NCBI GenBank assembly: GCA_021401465.1
Contig: JADDMT010000229.1
Coordinates: forward strand, 1-30,813
DNA length: 30,813 nucleotides
Source: Teratosphaeria epicoccoides
Taxonomy: Eukaryota; Ascomycota; Dothideomycetes; Mycosphaerellales; Teratosphaeriaceae
Reading direction: 5' to 3'
A program made the position numbers and the translations under genes. The notes under the pieces are model-generated. The model was not told the DNA's origin, ran no database searches, and worked only from the letters and a program-made list of their open reading frames with translations. Positions within the stretch are counted from its first letter, which is position 1; each line of letters begins with the position of its first letter. Positions 8,881-18,987 of the stretch are shown piece after piece.

Positions 8881-10642
8881 ATTTAGTAGTCGTCGAGTAC
8901 ATTCGAACGGACGAGATGATCGGTGTTATGCATATACTCTATCAGATGAGGTGCTTGTGTAGTCGCTATCTAAAACGATACTGCTCGCGCACGACTACTA
9001 GCATTACTCTATCACAAGATTGTAGTCAAACCCTAGTTAATCTGTCATCTTACGCTAGCCTGCGTAGCCCGTACGATCCTATGCCTCTCTACTCGCCCTG
9101 ATTACCGCGCATGGTATTAATGAAGTCGTCCCTAGTCTGCTAACAGTTCATAGTCTACTCTCCGAATTGGCTCTATGGCGCAACCTAGTAAAATCTCATT
9201 GCCTCTGTTAATCGCGCTAACTACATCAATCTAGTGCGACTAACCCTACTACAGGCTTGCCTAGTCGACTGCTGTTTTAAGTTGTTATCTAGTATCGTGA
9301 TAGCGTTAGCAGGTGCAAGAGTTACGCTACTCTCAATTTTGTTTACAGTCGATATAAGCAACCAAGGGTCGTCTTAGTAGCCTTTAACAATAGGATTAGT
9401 AGTCACAAAGTCCCCTACAATCATGGCCTTATCTTTCGACCTGTAATCTAGCCCGATGAACCTATCTATCTTGTTAAATCTGTCTAGGATGTAACTGTTC
9501 TCTACTACCTACTAGAGATACTAGTTAAAGTCAGTACATGTTAGGCAAGGAAACGGTTGCCTTCTAGGCATAGGCTCGAGTATCCTGTTCCTATATGCGT
9601 GTCTTAAGTGCCACAATTATTAGGACCCTAGCGTCTAGATCATGCCTGCTACAGATAGTGTCGTAGCGGACTAGAAGATAGACAATGCGGCGTCGCATAT
9701 ACGACGGCTACGGCTATAGCAATGAAGTGCAAAAAGCGCGGAAGGGTCCGCCGCATCTTTCATCTAAAGTTAGCCAAGAGACTAACGAGTATAAACAACG
9801 CGTGTTTCGAGTAATCCTGACATCTGTAATTCAAACAGACATGATATAGGCACAGCCCGAACGATGAGTGTGCGTGTTTCCTCGACAAGAACCTCTAAGA
9901 CCTAGCGCGGCACGATTCACAAACCTAAGGCGCCGCGACAGCAGAGCATAGGCATGATCGAAGCGGGCCTTACACTTCGACATGACGATTACCTACGCCT
10001 GTACGCTGCGTTAGAAGAACAGATAGAGCAGCTTAGCCTACTTGGCCGAATTGCGCGGTTAATAGCAGCGAAGGAGCGCATGTTCTAGGAAACAAGCGCC
10101 TTCTTTAGTAGTAGCAGGGAATTGTAACTCAAATTCCTGGCGACAGCAGAGGCGTTGTAGACACGAGCAGGGGAGGTTAGTTTTCGGCATCTACTATACA
10201 AGATATCGTCAAACTATCGGCAGCGGACAGTCTAGAAGTCGGCAATCACCTGGGGTTAACATGAAGGTAGTATGGCTGTTATAGTTTAAACGCGGCTTAA
10301 AGGCCTTTAGAATAATACGTACAGGATATTCTCTCGCATACAGAACGAATCTTACTACTATATACGCAGGATCTACCGCAGAGCAACTACATCCGTTAGG
10401 CTGTATTGTACAGGCAGACGTGCTATATAGCGCGGATGTTTTGTAGTACCTATACTAGCTATCATTGAAGAATTAATGCTAACCGAGGCTAGTTCTACTA
10501 GCGGTATTTTAATAGCATACCGCTAGTAAGCTAAAAGTACCGCCGGCTAATAGGGAAGCGCAATTTCAGGGGTAGCCGAATTTAGATGACGCTCGCGCGT
10601 CGCAAGATACTGTAAACATCGCGTCCCCTCCTTCTTCTGCAT
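8881..10642 (-). pseudogene. SNF2-like helicase, RIP-degraded
   Basis: One minus-strand frame stays aligned, with no visible indel, from an ATG at 10642 to about 8885, some 585 codons; stops are nearly all TAG. Toward the end is a stretch resembling the C-terminal helicase lobe of SNF2 proteins: a Lys-Ala-Met-Ile-Val-Gly-Asp-Phe segment near 9424-9447, then Thr-Leu-Ala-Pro-Ala-Asn-Ala-Ile-Thr-Ile-Leu-Asp and Arg-Gln-Ala-Cys-Ser-Arg-Val-Ser-Arg (motif V/VI pattern, about 9230-9320). The N-terminal ATPase lobe and Walker A were not recognised, so the gene may be incomplete or divergent. It would be a DNA-translocating ATPase. It is divergent from the plus-strand gene at 10807 and belongs to the backbone of the putative giant element. 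Confidence 0.55.
10497..10527. repeat. 11-bp perfect inverted repeat
   Basis: ACTAGCGGTAT (10497-10507) and ATACCGCTAGT (10517-10527) with a 9-base loop. It lies inside the 5' part of the helicase frame, so it may be coincidental. Confidence 0.5.
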
Positions 10643-10806
10643 CAATAGACGCCACGTAGCTACATTAGACAGTAACTCGTAGTATGTGCATATTTACATG
10701 CTATAGATATTATCCTTTACTAACCTGCTACTAGACCTACACGACTAAGAAGGATATACCGCGCTCTGTTCTCTGCTAATCCTTTAAGTCGCGTCCTTCT
10801 TTAATT
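10643..10806. promoter_or_regulatory. Divergent intergenic region (helicase / Ser-Arg-rich gene)
   Basis: About 160 bp separate the two ATG codons of oppositely transcribed broken genes, so any promoters would be shared here. The stretch is AT-richer than its flanks; no certain TATA box. Confidence 0.35.
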
Positions 10807-13140
10807 ATGCCTTCGAAGAAAGACAGACAATAGAGGTCACGTTCCGCGTCATCTAGCAGCGGTTCGAATTACGATCCGGCGAATGATTTAGAAGACCTGC
10901 TAAGCAACGATGGCGATAGTGTAGACGATGGCAACGAGGAGATAGCCAACTAGGAACATGAGGATTTTATAGTGCCTAAAGCCTATACAAAGGCGACTAA
11001 TGTAAGAAGCTACCCGCATATGGCGGCTATGCTAACATGCATACAGACGACAACGTACTAGTCACAAAGAGACTAGACGCATAAGCGGTCATCCTTACTA
11101 CTAAGGCGGAATTAGCCGAATAAGAGGCTTCGGTCATTGTCTCGCGACGCGCGACGAGATAGTAGCAAACCTAAGAATGACAGGGTAAAGACATAGCAGC
11201 TAAGCATCTGTCGAGGCTATTATAATAGCCGACCTACTGATCACAGGAGCGACAGCAACAGTCAAAACTACCGCAACAGCGAGTCTCGTAGCCGCTAGGG
11301 CGATAGTAGTAGTCAAAGTCAGTCTGGGAGCTAGTCGAGCAGCCGTCGAGGCCATAATAGCAGCTAGACTACAAACTCCGACCAAGGATACGACTACTCT
11401 AGCAGCGAAGATATACGTAGTAGCCCTCCTATGCATAAAGACAAGTTAATCGAGCCTTTGCTTGTCAAAGTCTAAGAACTCTCGTGGATGGACGCTTCAC
11501 AAGGGCGGAAGGGCATTTCTGTGCTATACCCTACAGCTTATACTTACTAGCTAAGTTGTAAGCATATTGCAATTAACTAGTAGCTCGTAGCGCGTGATAT
11601 GCTAGGGATAAAAGGTCGAGTTAGCTCGAGGCTAGACGACGTAGATTTGGATACTATAAGTACCTGCGTAGGTCCTATGAGGAGGTGCTAATGTTAGGGG
11701 CGTAGATAAGGCAGAGGTTGCGTTAGTGTCGTAACAACTACACGAATAGGGTCAGAGAAGCTATACTCGCATAGTCCGGCAAGGTAGACGATAAGCAGGG
11801 TTTAAAGGACTAGGCCGCGGACATGTTAATAGAAAGCAGATTCGAATGCGAGAACGAAGAAGAGGTAAGGAGAGAAGGCTTAGATGTCGTCAAAAGCGCT
11901 AACATGTCATAGGACCGGAAGTTTCTAAGCCCGCTTGTGATCTTTTGTATGAAGAAGGCGTTCTTCTAGTTTAATTGGAAACTAGCATGGAATCCTTTGG
12001 AGTTACGCGAGGTAAACGCTTTCATGTTAAATAGCGTGTATGCTACTATCACATACCTACTAGCCTAGATCAGAAATGGCCCTTCGGAGTTCAAGACAAA
12101 GGCTAGCAAGACAAGATAGGTTCTAGTTAGCAGTGTCGATATCGATGATATCTTCGAGGGGAAGAAGAAGTATTAGGAAGAGCTCGATGCCGACAGACAG
12201 GAGGTCATCATGGCGACTATCACGGCACGTATATTAGGGGGGGAGGACGAAGGCAAGACAGTACTACTAGTGTAGGCGGCGCTAGCTATCAAGAAGGATC
12301 GCGGCATGACAGGCTTGGAGAGGGAATACGAGGACTTATAGAGGCGAAAGGCGCTACGCGAGAATAGTACGTAGGAGACATCGTCAAGAGGGCCTGTGCT
12401 GACTTCTGCTAGGTCGTACGTAATTGTTAGGTTAGCGTAGTGTTAGCCTGACACGACGATCAAGCCAGGCCTTAATGTCATTAATAGTAGGCGTTCGCAA
12501 GCATGTAGCGGATGTTCAAGCGGACACTAACAGAGGGAGCGAGGGCCACAACGGTAGAAGGGCAAATGTTAGTAACTATGGTAGTAAGGCAAGCGATTGT
12601 GACAGTGACGACTAGCTAAAGCAGGGACTAGAGGAGCCATTGTCGCGGGACACCCTGCACAACAGTGTCGTGACAACGAGGTTGGTTTCTCGTCTAACAT
12701 CATGGCCATGATTGCTAACATGTACTTGTCTAGGGTAAAAGCCACTATAGTCGATAAGCCCTGACCTAGACACACGCAAGATGAAAGGTTAGTAGCCTTA
12801 GCGCGTCGTGAGGGCCAGCCATCGCTAAGGAGGCGGAAGTAGCGAGAGGCCTAAACTACGGAGTAGGCGGTTAATCGTGACTAGTGTAGACAAGCGGTAT
12901 AGGCGAGAGGACTCATGTATCGACTAAACTGTGCTAATAACAGATAAACGCTAGCGCGGCTCTAGCGAGAGGCGAAACGCAAAGACTTACTAACACACGG
13001 TATGTGCGATTATTAACTCTACGCATTAGCGCAGTTAATGACGATGGCTATAGGACACGAAGCTTGACCGCGAAGGACAAAGACTAAGGCGATAGTAGGA
13101 GCCAAGCTTTGCTAGAGGCAGAGGCAAAAAATGCTAGGTA
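10807..13140 (+). pseudogene. Large Ser/Arg-rich unknown protein, RIP-degraded
   Basis: Starting at ATG 10807, the frame gives a basic start, an acidic patch (Asp/Glu-rich, about 10885-10960) and a long Ser/Arg/Asn-rich region to about 11430. Near 11640 readable sequence moves to another frame and runs to about 12490 with Trp/Arg/Lys-rich composition, then shifts again to about 12700, with a Cys-x2-Cys pair near 12504. The shifts could be introns or indels. Stops are mainly TAG. The 11.9-12.1 kb part vaguely recalls the fungal DUF6532 pattern (Phe/Trp, then Asn-Pro, Ala-x-x-Leu, Arg-Asn-Gly), but I would not rely on this. It is a candidate for a protein specific to the giant element. Confidence 0.5.
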
Positions 13141-13143
13141 AGT

Positions 13144-13189
13144 GTGCTAGTAGTATACTAGCGTTATGCTACTAACATACTACTAGCAC
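13144..13189. repeat. 13-bp perfect inverted repeat of the TAGTATACTA family
   Basis: GTGCTAGTAGTAT (13144-13156) pairs with ATACTACTAGCAC (13177-13189) across a 20-base loop. It sits between two degraded plus-strand genes. Confidence 0.65.
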
Positions 13190-13312
13190 TTCGATATTAA
13201 TAGGAGGTACTAGCAGTAGTTTAGTAGCCACGTAGTATATATTAGCTAACGATTATAATGCAGCATAGCATGCGCTCTGCTCGATTAGTGTGATCTTATA
13301 AGCAACTAGTCG

Positions 13313-13633
13313 AACGTTATAGAGAAGGTAGAGGATGCGCTCGACGACTCTGAGTTAAGGGATAGTCAGTTGTAGTAGCACACTACATTCATGGACTTAA
13401 CCTTGTCAGAGCAGATTAAGGGCTATAGTAACAAGGTCTTTAATGATGCGACCTTCAAGAAGCTACAGGAAGGGCGAAATAGTGGCGCTTTAGGAAAGTC
13501 GGTAGTAGTGAAGGTAAGCTAGTAGAACGGAATAGAGGATAAGGGCAAGTAGAAGATTCATGTGTAAGGGCTAATACAGGATGTGTAGATAGTGTGTAGT
13601 AGCTATGCATTTGTTACTAGCTATACCGATTAA
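13313..13633 (+). pseudogene. Small unknown ORF, RIP-degraded
   Basis: About 105 codons in one frame with seven TAG/TAA codons of RIP type, acidic at the start (Glu-Lys-Val-Glu-Asp-Ala-Leu-Asp-Asp) and Lys-rich later. No start codon is certain. No family recognised. A minus-strand frame from about 13853 to 13617 covers the following bases and just overlaps its end; neither strand can be preferred for that stretch. Confidence 0.35.
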
Positions 13634-13866
13634 GGTCTTCGGGCGTGAGGCGCAAGTCAGATATCGCAGCTTGCTTGAATTCAAGAGGCGTCGTAAGAGC
13701 TGCGTTTAAGCTGTATATGTGTTTAGTGTTAGCAAATCTGCTTAATTCGCGTTGTACGTCAGGTCTAGTGTAAATAGTAAAAGAGCATAGTGCGACAACA
13801 ACGAGATGTATAGTATTAACCAAAATTATGACTTTAACATCTATTGCATGCAAATTGTTTTGATTT

Positions 13867-14068
13867 AAGTAGCTCGGCTTGCGTGCCCGAGCTACTTGCC
13901 CCTAGTATACTGCTAGTAGTGAGTTACTTACTAGTAGCACTCTTGCACTGTGAGCTACTCGTGTCTGCGACACGAGTAGCTCAGGAGGGGCCGAGTTTCT
14001 CGGGGGTACATACGAGCAGGCTAAGTTAGACGAGTAGGTAAGTAAGCTGAGTAACACAAGTTACTCGG
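13867..14068. repeat. Cluster of strong hairpins sharing GAGCTACT
   Basis: Three inverted repeats in 200 bp: an 11-bp stem with 9-base loop (13867-13877/13887-13897), a 15-bp perfect stem with a 3-base loop (13951-13965/13969-13983), and a 7-bp stem with a 4-base loop (14049-14055/14060-14066). The first two share GAGCTACT. A further TAGTATAC copy lies at 13901-13920. The cluster has no convincing coding frame and separates opposed degraded ORFs. Confidence 0.7.
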
Positions 14069-14601
14069 TCTACTTAGGGCCTTGGTTTTCGAGACGATGA
14101 CAACTCTTTCTTAAGCTGCGTACATCGATAGGCCACATGATCATAGTGTAGGAGACGAGACCAGAATGTGCTTAGGATAGCACCTTGCGCTTTCCATTCT
14201 TAAGGATCATAGATCGCGTTTCGCATCAGGTTCTAGAGTAGCCAAAGGTCGCTGTTACTACTAATGATAGCATGAGAGGATTGCAGAGCGCCTTCGCTCA
14301 TTTAGGTCACCTCTATTAATGGCTACGGTGCTAGTCTAGAGATTAGGGAGGACTACATATTTCTAGTAAACAATGTGACTAGATCCATTAAACTTTCTCG
14401 CATTGTCGATCTGATTGCTTTTAAACGACAGAAAGCCTATAGTCATGGAATAAACGCCTAAGCATTGCATAGGCGGCTGACAAAAATAGCACATAGATAG
14501 GGCTACGTTACGCCTAGATTAGCGCGCGTCTATCTGTAGATCTAGCGGCTACGTACCTTTGCTAGCGCCTAGTCACGAAATGTCTAAGTAGACTAGTTCA
14601 T
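14020..14601 (-). pseudogene. Degraded unknown ORF
   Basis: One minus-strand frame from ATG 14601 gives about 190 codons whose stops are mostly TAG or TAA, with one TGA in a likely TGG position. The product would be Leu/Ser-rich with a basic tail (Lys-Lys-Glu-Leu-Ser-Ser-Ser-Arg-Lys). The end runs into the hairpin cluster. No family recognised; the assignment to this strand is uncertain. Confidence 0.35.
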
Positions 14602-14689
14602 TCTAAGAGCAGTGTAGCGCCTACATGACGCAAGCTAGTATATATACATAGAAAGAGAATAGTCTTAGAGGGATATTCGCAGGACTAGA

Positions 14690-16476
14690 AAAGATATAGC
14701 AAGCTTAAGCGAACAATACGTAGATCGATTAGTCGATATGAACATCGACTAGTTAGAGGCTTAGCAGATTGACTATCTGGATTTTGCACAGGGTATTCAG
14801 AACACTTAGACAGCACTAGTTCCTACATTGCAGCCTAATAAGCAGTCTTGTTGCTATAGTAGTCAGGCTTAGATTAGCACCCTTAGTGCCTGTCTTGCTA
14901 AGTAAGCGCACTTATATTGTTACCCTGCAAATGCTAATGCTTCTAAGCCTCGAAAGACATCTAGAGCAGCTTGTATCAGCCATAAAAGATATAGATTTGT
15001 ATGTAAAGAGCTATACTATAGAAAGACGAGTAGCTAACCTTTTAGTCAGGTTGTAAGCGTTAAAGTCGATTAGCGTACATTAAGACAATAGGCTAGCAAA
15101 GCCTCGGGCTACATTAATTCGATGTAGTCTAATACTAGACGTTACTCTCTAGTTCAAGAATTTGAGACAGAGAAAACAGAAAAATAGCAACATAATTTAC
15201 AAGATCGTTCTTATCTGTGCTTCGATGTCTCTCTTCTAAATTATTTCACTATAGGTTAAACGAGCGGAACTAAGTAGTAATTCTCTAGGATTCTCGAGTG
15301 TTTAGACTATAGAGAGGTAATTAGTAGTATGTCTCTCGAATCTAGCGTAATCTTATCTGCGGAGACTTTAGCGAGTATCTAGTAAGCTCCTCGAAACGTA
15401 GTGTCTGCCTAAGCTGCGCTCGTGGCAGTTTAGTAATGCTTCTAGGAGAATGCTTTAGTAGCAAAGATTAACTATATTATACGCGAAGCTCTAGAATCCA
15501 TCGCGAGTAATAGAGTAATTTACGACTTACTATGTACTAAGTCGGCAGTTTAACAATGCGTAGTTAGCCTTGCACGCTAGTAAAGGCCTACACATGCTAG
15601 CCATAAAGGAGCAGAGTCGATTTCAGGACAGATGCGAGTACTTGTCCTTAATAGCAGAAAATGAGTAGTCTTAGCGAGTCGCAGAACTAGTAGCACAGGA
15701 CGCATAAGTATACATGCTATTCGAAGTTATGTAGGACGTCTAGTTTAGTACAGCTTAGAGGCCTACATGTAGACATAACAGGATTAGGCGCGAAGTATAC
15801 CTAGACTACTATAGATACTAATGCTAGACAGGCTAGGAAGAAGGCGTCTTATAACGCCTAGTTAATGTAGCGTGAGTTTCTAAACTTAGACTAAGGTACC
15901 CTCTCTGACTCTAGCGCGCTAGAGCTAACTATAATTGTCAAGGCTTGCCCTTAGGGTAGTACCTTACGTAAAAGGCATATCTAGCCTCTCTAGAGAGGTA
16001 GCATCTCATGGCTGTAGCTTCTTAAGCCTAGTCTATCTTCGAGGATGCTTGTATTATATACTTTGCATTAAAGCAGGTCTTCTAGGATGCTATTATCGAG
16101 CTAATTAAATACCTGTGTAGGAAAAAGCAAGACATTAAAGCTGTCTTCTAGTAAGGATCTATTGTAGTAAATAGGCACTATCTTTTCTGCTTTTAAAAGA
16201 AGCTTTAGAAGCAAGAAGCAGTCTCTGCATAGATTTGCAACTAGTCGCTAGGTTCATTTTTAGGTTAGCTTCGATTATGTAAAGTTATTCTAGCTACTAT
16301 CTTAAAGGTTAGTGCTTTTTGAATTCCTAAGTTGTATACCTAATATTAATGACTATCTACAGCATCAGCCTCTAGAGTCACTACTTGTCTCAGTAGAGGC
16401 CCGTCTACGTTCGCAGCGACTAGAAGCAATTCAGGAGGATGCGGAAGCTGCGGAAGCGGATGGACTGCTTGAATGA
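14690..16476 (+). pseudogene. Gln-rich unknown protein, RIP-degraded, damage fading toward its 3' end
   Basis: A plus-strand frame is readable from about 14690 to 15500, moves frame near 15510 to a stretch ending about 15811 and again at 15814, then runs to TGA at 16474-16476. Many TAG/TAA codons stand where Gln would fit, so the original was probably Gln-rich. The last 35 codons (from about 16370) have no RIP-type stop and end with an acidic Glu/Ala-rich tail. The shifts may be introns or indels. The fade marks the border between the RIPed backbone and the RIP-poor island. No domain recognised. Confidence 0.45.
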
Positions 16477-17325
16477 GCTTGGCGTTGCATTACATAATAC
16501 AATGAACTGTCTAAACAACACGTGCATCCTCCATCTTACATCGTGCAAATGAAATCACTAGTCGTACCAAACTACGGTTTCGATAGCTTCGCACTACTCT
16601 TCCGCAGTCTTCTTCGAGAACACCTTGTCCTACACGTTAACGAGATCTTTCCACAGATGCCGCTGCTGCGCACGAAACTTCTGCCATGGCGAATTTTGAG
16701 TTTTGTTCGAACGAGATGGAGAAACAGAGAAGATAGTGCTCGGCTGCGCCAGATCTTGCCGCGTTGACATAGTGGACGTCGCAATCGTCCGTAGCGTACG
16801 GTTTGCGTTACTCGGTCCGGGAGAAACTAGGTATTAGCGATCCAAGTGGCTGCGGATGCACGCAAGAGGTGGACGTGGCGAAAGGCCAAAACATGGTAGC
16901 AGAGGACTCTGTGGAGGCTGATGGCCGAGGTAGGAGCGAGGGGACTGGCAGATGGACGCTGCGGTTCTGGTGGCTCTGAGTTGCTCCACAGAAGGGATGA
17001 TGATGCGAATATTCGGGCGTGTCCTCATATCTCGTGATTTGGTGTATCGAGGTCGAAGTTGTGGACGCGCTTAACAATCAAGACTGTGGTCTTGTCCCTC
17101 TGCTGTCTTTTGTGTTCAGAAGGAAGGGAGTTCTCCTTTGGCGCGTACAGGTCAATGGCTAGGATGTTCGCTTTAGCGCCCACTAAGCCGCACGAGCACC
17201 ACAAATCACGTTCTAGTAGGATTGGCCCAGCCGCCCGCGATACGCTCACCTTTAGTGACTAGAAAGAAATCATACATAACATCCTTGGACCGGTCGTTAC
17301 AGTCGCTTGCATGTAGACGCCTTGC
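16477..17325. other. RIP-poor stretch without a confident gene
   Basis: CpA, TGG and CAG are normal here, unlike upstream. Several short frames overlap. The best-looking is on the minus strand, 17025-17249 (74 codons, C-ending codons, Lys/Arg-rich second half), but it lacks an ATG and could be an exon remnant. A plus-strand frame at 17059 has a hydrophobic start but opens with TTG, so I do not call it. Confidence 0.5.
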
Positions 17326-17622
17326 ATGCACAAGATAGCTACACCCGAGTCTACGTGGTTCTTCGCCCGACTAGAATTCCAGCTGGGGACTCTGGACAAC
17401 GAAGAGTATCCATTGTTCTCTCGAGTTCGGCACTTTACCACAAACTGGCAGAAGCTCGCCGGCGCACTCTCACCCTCCAAGAACAAAGCAAGGATGAGGG
17501 CGGTCATCAAGGCACGAAACTTCCTAGTCGATATATATGCCGCCGCAGGACTGCAAGCTGTCGTGTTGTGCGTATTTGCCTATTCGCCGCCAGCGCTCAT
17601 GAGGATCCCAAAGGCCAAATAG
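17326..17622 (+). CDS. Small hypothetical protein, 98 aa
   Basis: ATG-started open frame ending in TAG, in RIP-poor DNA. The product has aromatic-rich blocks, a basic middle (Lys-Asn-Lys-Ala-Arg-Met-Arg) and a hydrophobic segment at residues 71-85 (Ala-Gly-Leu-Gln-Ala-Val-Val-Leu-Cys-Val-Phe-Ala). No signal peptide or known domain. A minus-strand frame of 83 codons covers the same bases, so the coding strand is not secure. It may be an exon of a larger gene or a gene fragment. Confidence 0.35.
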   Translation: MHKIATPESTWFFARLEFQLGTLDNEEYPLFSRVRHFTTNWQKLAGALSPSKNKARMRAVIKARNFLVDIYAAAGLQAVVLCVFAYSPPALMRIPKAK

Positions 17623-18011
17623 GAAACCGAGATGGCGCCCTCTCTGCGCAACTAGTAGCATGCTATAGAGAAAAGCGACGCACTTGCGTCTTACGCCGCT
17701 ACACTTGACGGCCAACTTCGTATCAGCTAATCAGTTGTGCAAATCGCGAACTAGAGCCTCACAGGGAAGAGGCAGCGCTAACAAAGAAAGTCTCAGACAG
17801 TGGAAGAAGACATTCACGATGTTAGAACGGAATCTCCTAATAGTAATCAGTGCTCGCTCATGACCACGTAACTGCTGCTGACTTCGCCCGACCAGCATTG
17901 GAACCAGTCAAACCCGCACCAGGAGAATTGTGGACGATCGGTACGAATGTGCCATCAGAGAGGCCATTAAGCCAGAGTGTGGAGACTGTAGTCGTAGGCT
18001 CATGCACTTCT

Positions 18012-18311
18012 ATGAGATTGCCGAAGCACTCTCCGCCATATCTGATGAGAGATCCGCATGAATGCGAGAAGCACCCGGCACCTGGCAAGTCTGCTTTAGT
18101 AGCTGTCACATTTGACGTGAACCTTTGTCAGCTGCTCAGAATTTGGCAAGGGCACAGTTCTAGCGACGACATCGTGAAGGTCAAATTTCCGCAGGGCGTT
18201 TATTCCGATGCATTTTTGGATTTTCGAGAGCTAGATGCCTCACTCTCCGGCTCGCTACGAGTGTCAACGGCGCTTAAGGAACGGATTTTGGAAAGCATCA
18301 CAGAGGATTAA
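18012..18311 (+). CDS. Hypothetical protein, about 99 aa or longer
   Basis: The frame is open from 17847 to TAA at 18309-18311, but its first ATG is at 18012, so either the protein is 99 aa from that ATG or an upstream exon exists (an ATG at 17819 followed by a possible 46-base intron ending in CCAG would join in frame, weakly). The second half looks protein-like: alternating hydrophobic and acidic residues, Phe-Asp-Val-Asn-Leu-Cys, a hydrophilic Ser/Asp loop, and an amphipathic end. No family recognised. It lies 190 bp upstream of the secreted-protein gene on the same strand. Confidence 0.45.
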   Translation: MRLPKHSPPYLMRDPHECEKHPAPGKSALVAVTFDVNLCQLLRIWQGHSSSDDIVKVKFPQGVYSDAFLDFRELDASLSGSLRVSTALKERILESITED

Positions 18312-18500
18312 TAGAGTTCGCCCTCCGCATCACAGCTTTCTGTGCCAATCATCAAAGGTGTGGCTTGGTGAGGATCTATAATTGGATGGTATGAGTGTGG
18401 GCGTATCGCGCGATAGCTAGCGCCCTTGTAGGTAAAGGATAAAACTATAGCTAGTAGTTTCTACCGTCTAGCATCTAAGCTTACATTCTTATCCAGCAAC
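18312..18500 (+). promoter_or_regulatory. Upstream region of secreted-protein gene
   Basis: 189 bp between two plus-strand genes. The last 90 bases contain several CTAG tetramers of the RIPed type (about 18415-18475), although the genes on both sides look intact, so RIP may have leaked into this promoter. The start context CAGCAACATG suits a fungal gene. Confidence 0.4.
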
Positions 18501-18893
18501 ATGTATTTCCGCAGCATTTTGTGCATGTCTGCCGCTTCGTCAGTCGCCTTGATCGCTCTTGCCGAAGCTGCAGAACGATATTATGGAATTTCGCTACACA
18601 TCAATACCAATGCCCTCGACAGAAACGCAACCTCTTTACCTGCTCCCATAGAAATCAACAAGCTTACAAGCCTCAATGGAGTTTCGGCGACGACAATCAC
18701 ATTCGACGACAAAGTTCACATCAATGTAGACCTCAATGCGGTGGAGTGCCGCGCCTACATAGACCTCGAAGGTCTGATTCCTGGGAGCGCCCCCTTCAGG
18801 AATGGACGACCTGCGTTGCTTGCTACTAATCCGGTCGAAATTGGGAGTGTGCTTTGTTATGTCTTTCAACGTCTGAACGAATCGCTACAATAA
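18501..18893 (+). CDS. Small secreted protein, effector-like, 130 aa
   Basis: An intact intronless frame with good start context. The N-terminus is a typical signal peptide: residues 1-24, with a hydrophobic core Ala-Leu-Ile-Ala-Leu and small residues at a likely cleavage site around Ala22-Ala24. The mature part (about 106 aa) has two cysteines (83 and 119), enough for one disulphide, and two N-glycosylation sequons (Asn42-Ala-Thr and Asn126-Glu-Ser). The beta-like alternation at residues 62-92 suggests a compact fold. An AATAAA at 18892-18897 overlaps the stop and could serve polyadenylation. Small size, secretion, lack of a known domain and a RIPed transposon neighbourhood fit candidate effectors of plant-associated fungi, but that role is inference. 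Confidence 0.75.
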   Translation: MYFRSILCMSAASSVALIALAEAAERYYGISLHINTNALDRNATSLPAPIEINKLTSLNGVSATTITFDDKVHINVDLNAVECRAYIDLEGLIPGSAPFRNGRPALLATNPVEIGSVLCYVFQRLNESLQ

Positions 18894-18987
18894 TAAAGGC
18901 CAGGCTTGAACGGCCTTTGGATGTCAAAGTACACAATGTTCGTAGAAAGCGATACGTATACAAAATGTGACGAGCGATAGTTGCTCT

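Noticed and set aside
11200..11436. 78-codon minus-strand frame, Ala/Val/Thr-rich
   Set aside because: It is the mirror of the Ser/Arg/Asn-rich plus-strand ORF; its composition follows from that repeat-like coding.
13617..13853. 78-codon minus-strand frame beside the hairpin cluster
   Set aside because: Starts with TTG, no recognisable domain, and overlaps the end of a plus-strand degraded ORF; possible but not supported.
17059..17262. Plus-strand frame with signal-peptide-like start
   Set aside because: It opens with TTG, not ATG, and the opposite strand has better codon use; the hydrophobic start may be a shadow.
17307..17708. 133-codon plus-strand frame overlapping the 98-aa ORF
   Set aside because: Starts with TTG and is Arg-rich, as out-of-frame translations often are; the ATG-started frame at 17326 is preferred.
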